A stretch of 64,000 nucleotides of DNA from Nitrosomonadaceae bacterium (GTDB taxonomy: Bacteria > Pseudomonadota > Gammaproteobacteria > Burkholderiales > Nitrosomonadaceae). Within the stretch, counting starts at the first letter, position 1. Each line of letters starts with the position of its first letter. The stretch covers positions 1 through 64,000 of the forward strand of contig BJGV01000001.1 of the NCBI GenBank assembly GCA_014190895.1. The letters are read 5' to 3'. The notes beneath the pieces are model-generated. The model saw nothing but the letters and a program-made list of their open reading frames with translations. It ran no database searches and was not told where the DNA came from. Both the position numbers and the translations under genes were made by a program. Positions 50,343 through 60,086 of this stretch are shown here, piece by piece.

Positions 50343-50681
50343 ATGTTGATTAGTGAAGCTTACGCTCAAGCCTCTACGTCCGCTTCTGCTGGCGGGGACA
50401 TGCTATACCAATTGCCGATGATTGGAATGGTTATTGGTATATTTTATTTTGTGGTCATTCGTCCCCAGACAAAGAAAGTGAAAGAGCAGAAATTGATGAT
50501 AGGAGCTTTGCAAAAAGGCGATGAAATCACAACGACCGGGGGTGAATTAGGCCGTGTGGTTAAATTGAGTGGAAATTATATAGTATTGGAGATAGCTAAA
50601 AATGTGGAAGTAGTTATACAGAAAACAGCTATCCAAACTTTGTTACCTAAGGGGACTTTAAAGAGTCTTGAGAAGGAGTAA
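50343..50681 (+). CDS. yajC: Preprotein translocase subunit YajC
   Basis: 112 residues with one membrane segment (about 25-42, ending FYFVVIRPQTKK) and a cytoplasmic domain with LQKGDEITTTGGELGRV. It belongs to the SecDF-YajC accessory complex. CGGAG lies 7-9 nt before the ATG. It lies 35 bp after tgt and 53 bp before secD, the classical order. Confidence 0.96.
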   Translation: MLISEAYAQASTSASAGGDMLYQLPMIGMVIGIFYFVVIRPQTKKVKEQKLMIGALQKGDEITTTGGELGRVVKLSGNYIVLEIAKNVEVVIQKTAIQTLLPKGTLKSLEKE

Positions 50682-50734
50682 TTAACAGTAACACATGTTA
50701 TTCCCCATCTATTTTTATTTATACTTGTTTAATT

Positions 50735-52579
50735 ATGAATCACTATCCTCTTTGGAAGTATCTAATCATCCTAGTCTCGGTTTTGCTTGGACTACTTTAT
50801 ACTTTACCAAATTTCTACGGGGAGTCGCCAGCCGTACAAATTTCCCCCTTACGCAACACCGCTAAAGCGGATGGCATTCTATTACAGCGAGTCGAAGATA
50901 CGCTCAAGAACGCCAATATTACTGTCGATGGAACATTTTTTGAGGCAGGGGGGATTAAAATACGTCTTTCTGATGCCGATACACAAATAAAAGCTAAAGA
51001 TGCCTTGCAATCGGCGCTTGGGAATGGATACGTAATTGCACTGAATTTACTCTCGAACTCTCCCCATTGGTTAACTAATATCGGTGCATTGCCAATGTAT
51101 TTAGGACTTGATCTTCGCGGCGGGGTACATTTTATGTTGCAAGTGGACATGAAAGGTGCCCTTTCTAAAGCACTAGATCGCTATAGTTCTGATATTAGAG
51201 GTAGTCTGCGTGAAAAAAAGATTCAATATCTAGGGCTCGATAAAGAGGGCTCTCAGATTACTATTAAATTTCGTGATGTTGAATCGCGGGTGAAAACAGA
51301 AGTTGAAATTAATAAAACTTATGCTGATTTAAGCTTTCGTGAGCAAGATACAAGCAACGAATCCCATCTCATAGTGAGCTTAAAGCCAGAAGTTCTCAAG
51401 CGGATACAGGATTCTGCTGTACAGCAGAATATTGTCACACTGCGTAACCGTATTAATGAGCTAGGCGTTGCTGAACCCATAGTGCAACAGGCAGGAATTG
51501 ATCGTGTAGTGGTGCAATTACCAGGTGTTCAGGATACCGCAAAAGCTAAAGATATTTTGGGACGTACAGCTACATTAGAAGTGAGAATGGTTGATGAGGA
51601 GCATGATTTAAGCGCGGCATTACGTGGGCAAGTGCATTTTGGTTCAGAGCTTCATAATGAACGTGGTGGCACCCCGGTATTAGTGAAGAAGCAGGTGGTA
51701 TTAACAGGCGATCGTATTAATGATGCCCAGCCAGGATTTGATAATAATAATCAACCGGCGGTGCATATTGATTTAGACAATAATGGTGCGCGTATTTTCA
51801 AGCAATTGACCCGTGATAATGTTGGTAAGCGTATGGCAATTCTACTCATTGATAAGAATCAGACAGAAGTGATTACTGCCCCGGTCATCAAAGATGAGAT
51901 TGGCGGCGGAAAAGTGCAAATTAGCGGCAGTATGACCATAGAAGAAGCCAGAGATATTTCTCTGCTATTACGGGCTGGTGCATTAGCCGCACCCATGGAT
52001 ATTATTGAAGAACGTACCATTGGTCCAAGTCTTGGGGCGGATAACATTGCACGTGGTTTTAATTCAACTTTATTTGGTTTTACTGCTATTGCTGTTTTCA
52101 TGATTATCTATTATTTAATGTTTGGTTTTATTTCAGTAACAGCATTAGGTGTTAATTTATTACTATTAGTTGGTCTGCTGTCGATACTACAAGCTACACT
52201 AACACTGCCAGGAATGGCAGCAATCGCGCTTACTTTAGGCATGGCAATTGACGCTAATGTGCTTATCAATGAGCGCGTTCGAGATGAATTGCGTAATGGT
52301 ATTACGCCACAAGCAGCCATTAATGCGGGATATGAGCGTGCATTCGGCACCATATTAGACTCCAATATTACTACCATGATTGCCGGTGTTGCGCTTTTTG
52401 CATTTGGTTCTGGTCCAGTCAAAGGATTTGCGGTAGTACTGTGTTTAGGTATTCTGACTTCGATGTTTAGCGCGGTAATGGTGTCGCGCGGCATGGTCAA
52501 TCTGCTGTATGGTAACCGTCGTAAATTAGCCAGTGTTTCTATTGGCCAAGTGTGGAAACCAGTGAGCGAGAAACGTTAA
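50735..52579 (+). CDS. secD: Protein translocase subunit SecD
   Basis: Proton-driven accessory protein that pulls exported proteins through SecYEG. At 614 residues it has one N-terminal membrane segment, a large periplasmic region (YLGLDLRGGVHFMLQV near 122-137; ILGRTATLEVRMV near 274), and five C-terminal membrane segments with LTLGMAIDANVLINERVRDE near 496-515. secF follows after 56 bp. Confidence 0.97.
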   Translation: MNHYPLWKYLIILVSVLLGLLYTLPNFYGESPAVQISPLRNTAKADGILLQRVEDTLKNANITVDGTFFEAGGIKIRLSDADTQIKAKDALQSALGNGYVIALNLLSNSPHWLTNIGALPMYLGLDLRGGVHFMLQVDMKGALSKALDRYSSDIRGSLREKKIQYLGLDKEGSQITIKFRDVESRVKTEVEINKTYADLSFREQDTSNESHLIVSLKPEVLKRIQDSAVQQNIVTLRNRINELGVAEPIVQQAGIDRVVVQLPGVQDTAKAKDILGRTATLEVRMVDEEHDLSAALRGQVHFGSELHNERGGTPVLVKKQVVLTGDRINDAQPGFDNNNQPAVHIDLDNNGARIFKQLTRDNVGKRMAILLIDKNQTEVITAPVIKDEIGGGKVQISGSMTIEEARDISLLLRAGALAAPMDIIEERTIGPSLGADNIARGFNSTLFGFTAIAVFMIIYYLMFGFISVTALGVNLLLLVGLLSILQATLTLPGMAAIALTLGMAIDANVLINERVRDELRNGITPQAAINAGYERAFGTILDSNITTMIAGVALFAFGSGPVKGFAVVLCLGILTSMFSAVMVSRGMVNLLYGNRRKLASVSIGQVWKPVSEKR

Positions 52580-52635
52580 TTTCACAGCTTAATAAACTCA
52601 ATACAGTTCGGATTACAAAATAATAAAGGTTTGAC

Positions 52636-53568
52636 ATGGAATTTTTTAGAATCAAACGCGATATTCCTTTCATGAGTTGGGGTAAATATACTACCACCAT
52701 TTCGCTAGTAACTTTTTTACTAGCCATCTTTTTTTTAGCCACTAAAGGATTAAATCTAGGCGTAGATTTTACGGGCGGCACAGTTATGGAGGTAGGTTAT
52801 ACTCAATCTGTTGACGTTAACAAAATACGGAATACGCTTTCTGCTTTAGGGATGTCGGATGCTAGCGTGCAGAATTTTGGCACCTCTAGCGACGTGTTGA
52901 TACGTTTACCAGCCAAAGCGGGAGTGTCTAGTGCTAAATTGTCTGAGACGGTAATGACAGCACTACGGCAGAGTGACAATACTGTAGAGATGCGTCGAGT
53001 AGAATTTGTTGGCCCACAAGTAGGCGAAGAACTGGTTGAGAGTGGTGCATTGGCATTGTTAATCGTGTCACTTGGTATTGTTGCTTATCTTGCATTTCGT
53101 TTCGAATGGAAGTTTGGGGTTGCGGGTATCATTGCTAATTTGCATGATGTCGTGATTATTCTCGGTTTCTTTGCGTTTTTTCAATGGGAGTTCTCGCTCA
53201 CTGTATTGGCTGCAATATTAGCAATTTTGGGCTACTCAGTTAATGAGTCAGTGGTAGTTTTTGATCGAATACGTGAAAATTTTCGGAAAATGCGCAAGGC
53301 CTCGGTGGCAGAGGTTATAGATAACGCGATTACCCGTACTATGTCGCGCACCATTATTACTCATGGTTGTACTCAAATGGTAGTTACCTCAATGCTGTTC
53401 TTTGGCGGAGAAGCATTACATTATTTTGCGCTAGCGTTGACTATCGGCATTTTATTCGGCATCTATTCATCAGTTCTAGTTGCGAGTCCGATTGTCATGT
53501 TGTTAGGTGTCTCCCGTAAAGATCTTGTGCCCCCGGAAAAGAAAATAGAGGCAGAAGGATTGTCTTAA
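52636..53568 (+). CDS. secF: Protein translocase subunit SecF
   Basis: Partner of SecD. At 310 residues it has KGLNLGVDFTGGTVMEVGY near 37-55 and ILGYSVNESVVVFDRIRENFRKM near 196-218, with six membrane segments. It is the last of the queA-tgt-yajC-secD-secF run; the DedA-family gene follows on the same strand 38 bp later. Confidence 0.97.
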   Translation: MEFFRIKRDIPFMSWGKYTTTISLVTFLLAIFFLATKGLNLGVDFTGGTVMEVGYTQSVDVNKIRNTLSALGMSDASVQNFGTSSDVLIRLPAKAGVSSAKLSETVMTALRQSDNTVEMRRVEFVGPQVGEELVESGALALLIVSLGIVAYLAFRFEWKFGVAGIIANLHDVVIILGFFAFFQWEFSLTVLAAILAILGYSVNESVVVFDRIRENFRKMRKASVAEVIDNAITRTMSRTIITHGCTQMVVTSMLFFGGEALHYFALALTIGILFGIYSSVLVASPIVMLLGVSRKDLVPPEKKIEAEGLS

Positions 53569-53606
53569 TTTCAGTTCTAGATTTATTGGTTTGTTATTAG
53601 GTCATT

Positions 53607-54257
53607 TTGGAACTTCTTATCACATTTTTCAATGGCGTTCTGCATCTAGACTCGCATCTCATCTGGTTAGTTCAGAACTATGGGAACTGGGTCTATGTCA
53701 TATTATTTCTAATTATTTTCTGTGAGACTGGGTTAGTAATCATGCCTTTCTTGCCAGGAGATTCGTTATTGTTTATGGCAGGTACAGTTGCTGCCAGTGG
53801 GACAATAGACGTCCAATGGCTGATACTATTACTCATATTTGCCGCGTCTTTGGGTGATAATACTAACTACTGGATTGGGCGTTATTTTGGGCCTAAGATG
53901 TTCAATCGCTCAGATTCAAATATTTTAAACTTTACCCATTTAAGAAAAACCGAGGAATTTTATGAAAGACATGGCGGGAAAGCCATTATTTTTGCACGAT
54001 TCCTTCCAATTATCCGCACCTTTACCCCTTTCGTTGCTGGTATTGGATGTATGGTTTATGTTCGTTTCTTCACATGCAGCTTGTTAGGCAGCATTTTTTG
54101 GATTAATTTTTTTGTAATTGGTGGTTATTTTTTTGGCGGGCTAGCAATAGTAAGAGATAACCTAACCCTCTTCATTTTCGGCATAATTTTCGCCTCTCTC
54201 CTTCCTGGTATCATTCAATTAATATTTGGTCGGTCTAAGGAAAGCAAGAGCAAGTAA
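53607..54257 (+). CDS. DedA-family membrane protein
   Basis: 216 residues from a TTG start (the frame has no better one that keeps the family N-terminus). Features of the DedA/SNARE-associated family: FCETGLVIMPFLPGDSLLFMAG near 39-60, GDNTNYWIGRYFG near 83-95 and FARFLPIIRTFTPFVAGIG near 129-147, with several membrane segments. Family members are undecaprenyl-phosphate or phospholipid flippases/scramblases that keep envelope homeostasis. Its 3' end faces hemH, 83 bp away. Confidence 0.9.
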   Translation: MELLITFFNGVLHLDSHLIWLVQNYGNWVYVILFLIIFCETGLVIMPFLPGDSLLFMAGTVAASGTIDVQWLILLLIFAASLGDNTNYWIGRYFGPKMFNRSDSNILNFTHLRKTEEFYERHGGKAIIFARFLPIIRTFTPFVAGIGCMVYVRFFTCSLLGSIFWINFFVIGGYFFGGLAIVRDNLTLFIFGIIFASLLPGIIQLIFGRSKESKSK

Positions 54258-54340
54258 GTTTTGCAGTTTATGAAAGCAGTATTGACACGAGAAAGTATTG
54301 GAGATCCTTTTAGCACAATTCATTACTGTGTATACTTTTA

Positions 54341-55432
54341 TTATTCTAGGGCTCCCATCCCCAGACTTAATTGACGCGACTGTTGCATTTCTTCTTCCGA
54401 TTGCTCTTGGTCTAACCATCCTTGTAAATTGTCTAGAGCAATATCTGCTAATGTTTGTATCCATTCATTACGCTCATTAAGACAGGAAATATAATTAAAC
54501 TCCCCTCCGCCAGCTTGTATAAAAATAGCCCTACCTTCTATGGCAATTTCCTCAAGAGTTTCAAGGCAATCAGAAACAAAACCTGGGCAAACTATATCTA
54601 GACGTTTGGTATTTTCTTGCCCTAGTTGCTTCAATATCTCTGCGGTATAAGGCCTTAACCATTCTGTTCTGCCAAAGCGTGATTGAAAGCAGATTTGATA
54701 TTGATTTGTATCTAATCCCAGTGCTTCAGCTAGCAATCGTCCGGTCTTTTGGCACTCACAGTGATAAGGATCACCTTTATCTAGCGTAAAACGCGGAACG
54801 CCATGGAAGCTCATGACTAGTTTGTTAGGTCTGCCAGTCTCTGCCCAGTGATCGCTTATATTCTTAGCTAGCGCGGCAATGTAACCAGGGTGATCGTGAT
54901 AATGCTTAATGGTGCGAATAGCTGGGGCATTACGCATTTTCCCTAGCTGTGCGAATACTCCATCGAGTGCAGCAGCGGTGCTGCTGGCAGCGTATTGAGG
55001 ATACAGCGGGAGCACCAGAATACGCTGACAACCCTGTTTCTTCATACGGTTCATAATCTCGGCAATCGAGGGGTTACCAATGCTCATAGCATACTCTACC
55101 AACAGTGGGGACTGGGTGCGTTGCCCTAGAAGTTCCGATAACAATTTTGTTTGGCGTTCGGTATGAACTTTTAGGGGAGAGCCTTCTGGTGTCCAGACTA
55201 GAGCATACTTTTCAGCTGATTTTTTAGGACGAATATTGAGTATGATGCCATTGAGAATTAACCACCATACCCAGGGGGGGATTTCGATAACCCGAGAGTT
55301 GCTCAGAAATTCTTTGAGATAGGGCCTTAATGCTTGTTTGGTGGGCGCATCCGGGGTGCCAAGATTAATCAGGAGGACACCAGTTCTGCTGGCAGTGCCA
55401 TGTTGGTAGGTGGGTTCAGGAGACATTGACAT
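54341..55432 (-). CDS. hemH: Ferrochelatase
   Basis: Inserts Fe2+ into protoporphyrin IX, the final haem step. At 363 residues it has [26 protein letters not shown] near 18-43, the catalytic His in [10 protein letters not shown] near 205-214, and [19 protein letters not shown] near 247-265. Long C-terminal part [18 protein letters not shown] lies beyond the core and is of unknown use. It lies downstream of hrcA on the same strand, as in many betaproteobacteria. Confidence 0.95.
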   Translation of the reverse strand: MSMSPEPTYQHGTASRTGVLLINLGTPDAPTKQALRPYLKEFLSNSRVIEIPPWVWWLILNGIILNIRPKKSAEKYALVWTPEGSPLKVHTERQTKLLSELLGQRTQSPLLVEYAMSIGNPSIAEIMNRMKKQGCQRILVLPLYPQYAASSTAAALDGVFAQLGKMRNAPAIRTIKHYHDHPGYIAALAKNISDHWAETGRPNKLVMSFHGVPRFTLDKGDPYHCECQKTGRLLAEALGLDTNQYQICFQSRFGRTEWLRPYTAEILKQLGQENTKRLDIVCPGFVSDCLETLEEIAIEGRAIFIQAGGGEFNYISCLNERNEWIQTLADIALDNLQGWLDQEQSEEEMQQSRQLSLGMGALE

Positions 55433-55513
55433 GGATGCGATCCTTAATTTAGCACAGGTAAACTACTTGCCTTGAATTGGAAAACAATTTATCTGGCGTC
55501 GCAAGTTTAATTA

Positions 55514-56533
55514 TCAGTGATATGACAGTGCATTGGAGAGTAACTTGGCAGTTATATCTACAATTGGAATAATACGTTCGTAGGCCATACGAGTAGGACC
55601 TACAACGCCAACCGTACCAACAATTTTACCATCTATTTCATAGGGCGCGGTGACCACGCTGTACTCATCTAACGTCACCACACCGGACTCACCACCAATG
55701 AATATCTGTACGCCTTGTGCTTTACGGCTAGATTCCATTAGTTTCAGTAATGCAGTTTTCCGCTCAAATAGAGCAAATAATCTTTTTAAACTAGCCATAT
55801 TACTAGCCAAGTCACGCACATCAAGTAGGTTGTGTTCCCCCGTTATCACAACAACTTCATTATTTTCATTGATTGCCTCTCCGCTGATTTCGATAGCTGC
55901 CGTCATTAAATTAGTCATATCGTTATGTAATTTTTTAAGTTCTTCTTGAAGGCGGCCACGGATTTCTTCCAAAGCGCAACCCGCATAGTTTCGATTAATA
56001 AAATTAGCTGCTTCGATTAGTTCTTTTTGACTATAGATTTTATCTACAAAGAGCACGCGATTCTGTACGTTGCCCTCAGGTGTAACAATAATGAGCAGGA
56101 TACGTTTTTCTGACAAAGCCATAAATTCAATGTAACGAAAAACTTCGCTGCCATTTTTTGGAGTCACTACTACCCCTGCAAAATGAGTTAATTCAGCAAG
56201 TAATTGTGAAGCTGAGTTACGCAATCGTGATGGATTATTAAGATGAAATTGATTTTCTAGATGATTAATTTCAATAGTGTCCAAGGGTTTGATAATGAGT
56301 AATGTATCTACAAAGAAACGGTAGCCTTGTCGTGTAGGAATTCTTCCAGAGGAAGTATGGGGGCTAGTCACCAAGCCCATTTTTTCAAGATCAGCCATCA
56401 CATTGCGAATAGTGGCCGGGCTTAGATCTAGTCCAGAGAATTTGGAGAGTGATCTAGAGCCTACTGGCTGACCCTCTCTGATATAACGTTCAACAAGAGT
56501 TTTGAGTAGAATTTGGGCGCGCTGATTAAGCAT
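55514..56533 (-). CDS. hrcA: Heat-inducible transcription repressor HrcA
   Basis: Represses groE and dnaK operons through CIRCE operators. At 339 residues it has an N-terminal winged-helix domain (REGQPVGSRSLSKFSGLDLSPATIRNVMADLEKMGLV near 18-54), a GAF-like middle domain and the family-specific LEEIRGRLQEELKKL. No CIRCE element was recognised nearby, so it presumably acts elsewhere. Divergent from nadK. Confidence 0.95.
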   Translation of the reverse strand: MLNQRAQILLKTLVERYIREGQPVGSRSLSKFSGLDLSPATIRNVMADLEKMGLVTSPHTSSGRIPTRQGYRFFVDTLLIIKPLDTIEINHLENQFHLNNPSRLRNSASQLLAELTHFAGVVVTPKNGSEVFRYIEFMALSEKRILLIIVTPEGNVQNRVLFVDKIYSQKELIEAANFINRNYAGCALEEIRGRLQEELKKLHNDMTNLMTAAIEISGEAINENNEVVVITGEHNLLDVRDLASNMASLKRLFALFERKTALLKLMESSRKAQGVQIFIGGESGVVTLDEYSVVTAPYEIDGKIVGTVGVVGPTRMAYERIIPIVDITAKLLSNALSYH

Positions 56534-56697
56534 ATATTGACATTCTACACTAAGGATCCAGACCTGCGGATCTGGTAATGAATAAAGTACGCATTCTGTA
56601 AGAAAATATGGAATCTTTTGTCACTTGCAGTTCAATATGGTTTAATCTTAAAAATATTATCCATCGTGATCAAATAATTTTTTGCGCTTAGCCCAAT

Positions 56698-57570
56698 ATG
56701 AATCTCTCATTTAAGACCATAGCTTTAATCAGTAAACATCAAAATCTAGGCGTGATGTCACCATTGTTACGTATAGGAAATTTTCTTGAAAGTCGTAATC
56801 TTGAGGTTTTATTAGATAGCTTCACTGCTACTCATATAACAGAGAAAGAGTATACGATTTTGACTCTGGATGAGATTGGTGTGCAGGCCGATCTTGTTAT
56901 CGTTCTAGGAGGCGACGGAACTATGCTGAATATTGCCCGTAAATTGGCATTCTTTGACGTGCCATTAGTGGGTATTAATCAGGGCCGACTGGGGTTTCTG
57001 ACAGATCTGTCTATTGACACTATGTTAGAAACTCTGGGCTCTATTCTTGATGGACGGTATATTATCGAGCGCCGCATGTTACTCACTGCTGAAGTAATGC
57101 GCAATGAAGTTCTTTTATTCAATGCCTTAGCTTTAAATGATGTGGCGGTTAATCGAGGTATCGGTGGAAATATGATAGAGTTTGAGGTGCATGTCGACAA
57201 TGAATATGTTTATTCATTGCGCTCTGATGGACTAATTATAACCACCCCCACTGGCTCTACTGCCTATGCTCTATCTTCGGGTGGGCCAATTTTGCATCCC
57301 AGTCTTGATTCAATTGCTTTAGTACCAGTGTGCCCCCATACCCTAAGTAATCGTCCTATCGTAGTAGGGCCTGATGCGGTAATAGAAGTTCTCATGCATC
57401 ACACCGAAGACGCACGCATCCATTCCGATAGCCATGCTCATTTTGGTCTACAAGAGAATGACAAGGTTGTTGTGCGGCGCTCCCCGCATGCTGTGAAGTT
57501 ATTACATTCTTCCAGTCATAGTTATTATCGGATGTTGCGCGAGAAGTTGGGTTGGGTTGAGTTTTCCTAG
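56698..57570 (+). CDS. nadK: NAD kinase
   Basis: Phosphorylates NAD to NADP with ATP or polyphosphate. At 290 residues it has GGDGTML at 71-77, GRLGFLTD near 98-105, NDVAVNRG near 146-153, and TTPTGSTAYALSSGGPI near 180-196. recN follows 23 bp downstream, the classical nadK-recN pair. Confidence 0.96.
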   Translation: MNLSFKTIALISKHQNLGVMSPLLRIGNFLESRNLEVLLDSFTATHITEKEYTILTLDEIGVQADLVIVLGGDGTMLNIARKLAFFDVPLVGINQGRLGFLTDLSIDTMLETLGSILDGRYIIERRMLLTAEVMRNEVLLFNALALNDVAVNRGIGGNMIEFEVHVDNEYVYSLRSDGLIITTPTGSTAYALSSGGPILHPSLDSIALVPVCPHTLSNRPIVVGPDAVIEVLMHHTEDARIHSDSHAHFGLQENDKVVVRRSPHAVKLLHSSSHSYYRMLREKLGWVEFS

Positions 57571-57593
57571 AGAGCGATGAATATATTCCCATT

Positions 57594-59276
57594 ATGTTAA
57601 GGTTCTTGAGCGTACAAGATTTTGTGATTGTTGATCAAATGGAATTAAATTTTGTTCCCGGTTTCACCGTTTTGACTGGCGAAACTGGGGCAGGAAAATC
57701 AATTTTGATTGATGCGCTATCACTCGTTTTAGGTAAACGTGGTGACGCGACCGAAGTGCGAGATGGTTGTGACCGGGCAGAAATCAATGCAGAGTTTGAT
57801 GTGAGTGAGTTACCAGAATTACTAGATTGGCTTCAAGAGAATGATTTAGAGAATGAGGATGACAGTAAGAGCACATGTTTGATGCGTCGGGTTATAGAAA
57901 TTAATGGACGTTCCCGAGGTTTTATTAATGGCCGTCTTGTGACCTTGCAGCAATTACGTGCGGCGGGGGAGAAGTTAGTAGACATACATGGCCAGCATGA
58001 ACATCAATCTCTATTACGTAGTGAAACACAGCGCGATCTACTGGATAATTTTTCAGGTAGTTGTGAATTAGTTAAGAAAGTTTCTACAGCCTATCTGCGT
58101 TGGCAGAACTTACATCAGCAACGCATCATTTGGGAAAAAAATGTTGCTGTATTTATGAAAGAGAAAGAGCAGTTGGAATGGCAAGCTCATGAACTTGCCA
58201 CATTAAATTTTTCATTAGATGAATGGCAAGTACTACAAAATGACCATAGTCGATTATCTCATGTAGTAGCGCTAGTTGAAGCGGTGCAAGTGTCCATAGA
58301 AACTATTTCAGAAGGCGAATTTACCTCGCTGACACAAGTAAATTCAGTGATCTCACGTTTGCGTAATGTATTAGATTTTGATACAGATCTTAGAACAATA
58401 ATCGATTTACTGGAATCAGCACAAATCCAATTACAGGAAGCGACTTATGAACTGTCACGTTATCAGCAACGTCTTGATGTAGATCCGAAAAAGTTTCAAG
58501 AAGTAGAGGATCGACTTACTGCGATCTATGCTATCTCCAGAAAATATCACGTTGCCCCAGGTGAATTACCAAGTGTACTGAACGTAGTCAATGAAAAGTT
58601 AGAGATATTTAGTCGCAATGGCAATAGTGAAGAAATCGCAAAAGAAGAGAGAGTGACTTTAGATGAATATCTAAAATTTTCTCAAGCGCTAAGTGTTGTG
58701 AGAGAGAAATCAGCCAAGGATCTCTCTCGGCAAGTCACTTCTGTGATGCAAACTTTAGCAATGGCAGGTGATTTTTCTGTGATGCTTACACCATTAAAGT
58801 CAGGTAATGTTCATGGTATAGAGCAAATAGAGTTTCAAATTTCTACCCACCAAGGAGCACCACTTAGGGCCTTGGTAAAAGTTGCATCCGGTGGAGAGTT
58901 GTCACGTATTAGTTTGGCAATACAAGTGATCACGAGTAAGATTAGTAAAGCATCGACGCTGATATTTGACGAGGTAGATGTAGGTATTGGTGGGCGCATA
59001 GCAGAGATAGTTGGCGGACTGTTAAAGAAATTAGGTACAGAACGTCAGGTAATGTGTGTGACGCATCTTGCACAAGTTGCATCAGCAGGAGACCAGCAAT
59101 GGCAAGTGATTAAATTAAATGACCTAACTAAGGATGGCACAGTGTTGAGCCGCATTAATATACTTAGCACAAAAGAACGGATTGAAGAGATTGCCCGTAT
59201 GCTAGGAGGTAAAGAAATTACCGAGACCACTCGTAAGCATGCTGCAGAAATGTTGCGCATGAGCGGAAGGTTGTGA
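57594..59276 (+). CDS. recN: DNA repair protein RecN
   Basis: SMC-like ATPase that helps double-strand-break repair. At 560 residues it has Walker A GETGAGKS at 29-36, a long coiled-coil middle region (about 150-370), signature ASGGELSRISLAIQ near 434-447 and Walker B TLIFDEVDVGIGG near 458-470. No LexA-box consensus was recognised in the 23-bp gap; it is probably transcribed with nadK. It begins MLRFLSVQDFVIVDQ. Confidence 0.96.
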   Translation: MLRFLSVQDFVIVDQMELNFVPGFTVLTGETGAGKSILIDALSLVLGKRGDATEVRDGCDRAEINAEFDVSELPELLDWLQENDLENEDDSKSTCLMRRVIEINGRSRGFINGRLVTLQQLRAAGEKLVDIHGQHEHQSLLRSETQRDLLDNFSGSCELVKKVSTAYLRWQNLHQQRIIWEKNVAVFMKEKEQLEWQAHELATLNFSLDEWQVLQNDHSRLSHVVALVEAVQVSIETISEGEFTSLTQVNSVISRLRNVLDFDTDLRTIIDLLESAQIQLQEATYELSRYQQRLDVDPKKFQEVEDRLTAIYAISRKYHVAPGELPSVLNVVNEKLEIFSRNGNSEEIAKEERVTLDEYLKFSQALSVVREKSAKDLSRQVTSVMQTLAMAGDFSVMLTPLKSGNVHGIEQIEFQISTHQGAPLRALVKVASGGELSRISLAIQVITSKISKASTLIFDEVDVGIGGRIAEIVGGLLKKLGTERQVMCVTHLAQVASAGDQQWQVIKLNDLTKDGTVLSRINILSTKERIEEIARMLGGKEITETTRKHAAEMLRMSGRL

Positions 59277-59379
59277 GGGAGTACAGAAGATTTCATCTTA
59301 CTATGCTTTGTGTAGACTCTTTGTTTAATATTCGAAAGAACATCGTTCCCAAAAAATTCACAGGGATATTGGATTAATT

Positions 59380-59766
59380 ATGAGTATCTATGCAGTAGCT
59401 GCAGTAGGTGTAGGGGCAGCATTAGGAGCATGGCTACGCTGGTGGCTCGACCTGATATTAAACCCCATATTTCCATTGCTCCCTTTCGGTACTTTACTGG
59501 CTAACCTAGTTGGGGGGTATCTCGTAGGCATTGCAGTAGAGTATTCTTTTTATAATGCCGCACTATCATTTGAGGCAAGATTATTCATCGTCACTGGTTT
59601 TCTTGGCGGACTAACTACTTTTTCAACTTTTTCTTCCGAAACAGTGTTGTTGCTATTACGTGAGCAATATGGTTGGGCTCTTGCTATGATTTCTTCTCAT
59701 TTGCTGGGTTCTCTGGTAATGACAGTATTAGGGATATTCACTGTGAGATTCTTTACGCAGCATTAG
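59380..59766 (+). CDS. crcB: Fluoride ion channel CrcB/Fluc
   Basis: Small dual-topology membrane protein that exports fluoride. At 128 residues it has four membrane segments, GTLLANLVGGYLVG near 36-49 and GFLGGLTTFSTFSSE near 73-87, both central to the fluoride pore. No fluoride riboswitch was recognised in the 103 bp upstream. It stands alone between recN and mltA. Confidence 0.95.
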   Translation: MSIYAVAAVGVGAALGAWLRWWLDLILNPIFPLLPFGTLLANLVGGYLVGIAVEYSFYNAALSFEARLFIVTGFLGGLTTFSTFSSETVLLLLREQYGWALAMISSHLLGSLVMTVLGIFTVRFFTQH

Positions 59767-59934
59767 CGGCATAAAATTGTCCAAGAGAAGTGGGTATATA
59801 GCTAGTCATGTTTCAGTTGGCATTAATACGGCGTTTCTTCATACAAGTTATTTTGCTATTTTGTTATGGGAGGGTAAATTGTCATGAATCAGCATAAGTT
59901 ATAACAGTCTTTTTACCTTGATCATCTAGGACCA

Positions 59935-60036
59935 TCAATCTTTTTTCTCATCATTTTTCTTACGCGGCATAGTCCACCATATAATGACGATGAGCAAAAT
60001 GATTGCAACGCTGAGTTCGAGTAGTATTACCCACAT
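59935..60036 (-). CDS. Small single-membrane-span protein (33 residues)
   Basis: Encodes MWVILLELSVAIILLI followed by VIIWWTMP and a charged tail PRKKNDEKKD, then TGA. One hydrophobic helix (about 2-23) with a positively charged cytoplasmic end makes a credible inner-membrane microprotein. A weak AGGTGT lies about 12 nt upstream. No family is known to me with certainty. It occupies the gap between crcB and mltA, opposite in strand to both. Confidence 0.5.
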   Translation of the reverse strand: MWVILLELSVAIILLIVIIWWTMPRKKNDEKKD

Positions 60037-60086
60037 ATCTTGAAGACACCTGTATATTTAACACATACAACTGTAACTAAAATTCA

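Noticed and set aside
52111-52500. 129-codon open frame opposite secD
   Set aside because: Antisense to conserved membrane segments of SecD; composition mirrors the complement of hydrophobic codons.
56534-56697. CIRCE operator near hrcA
   Set aside because: The TTAGCACTC-N9-GAGTGCTAA pattern was not found in the hrcA-nadK gap.
59277-59379. Possible fluoride riboswitch before crcB
   Set aside because: The conserved GGCGATGG-type opening and pseudoknot partners were not found in the 103-bp leader.
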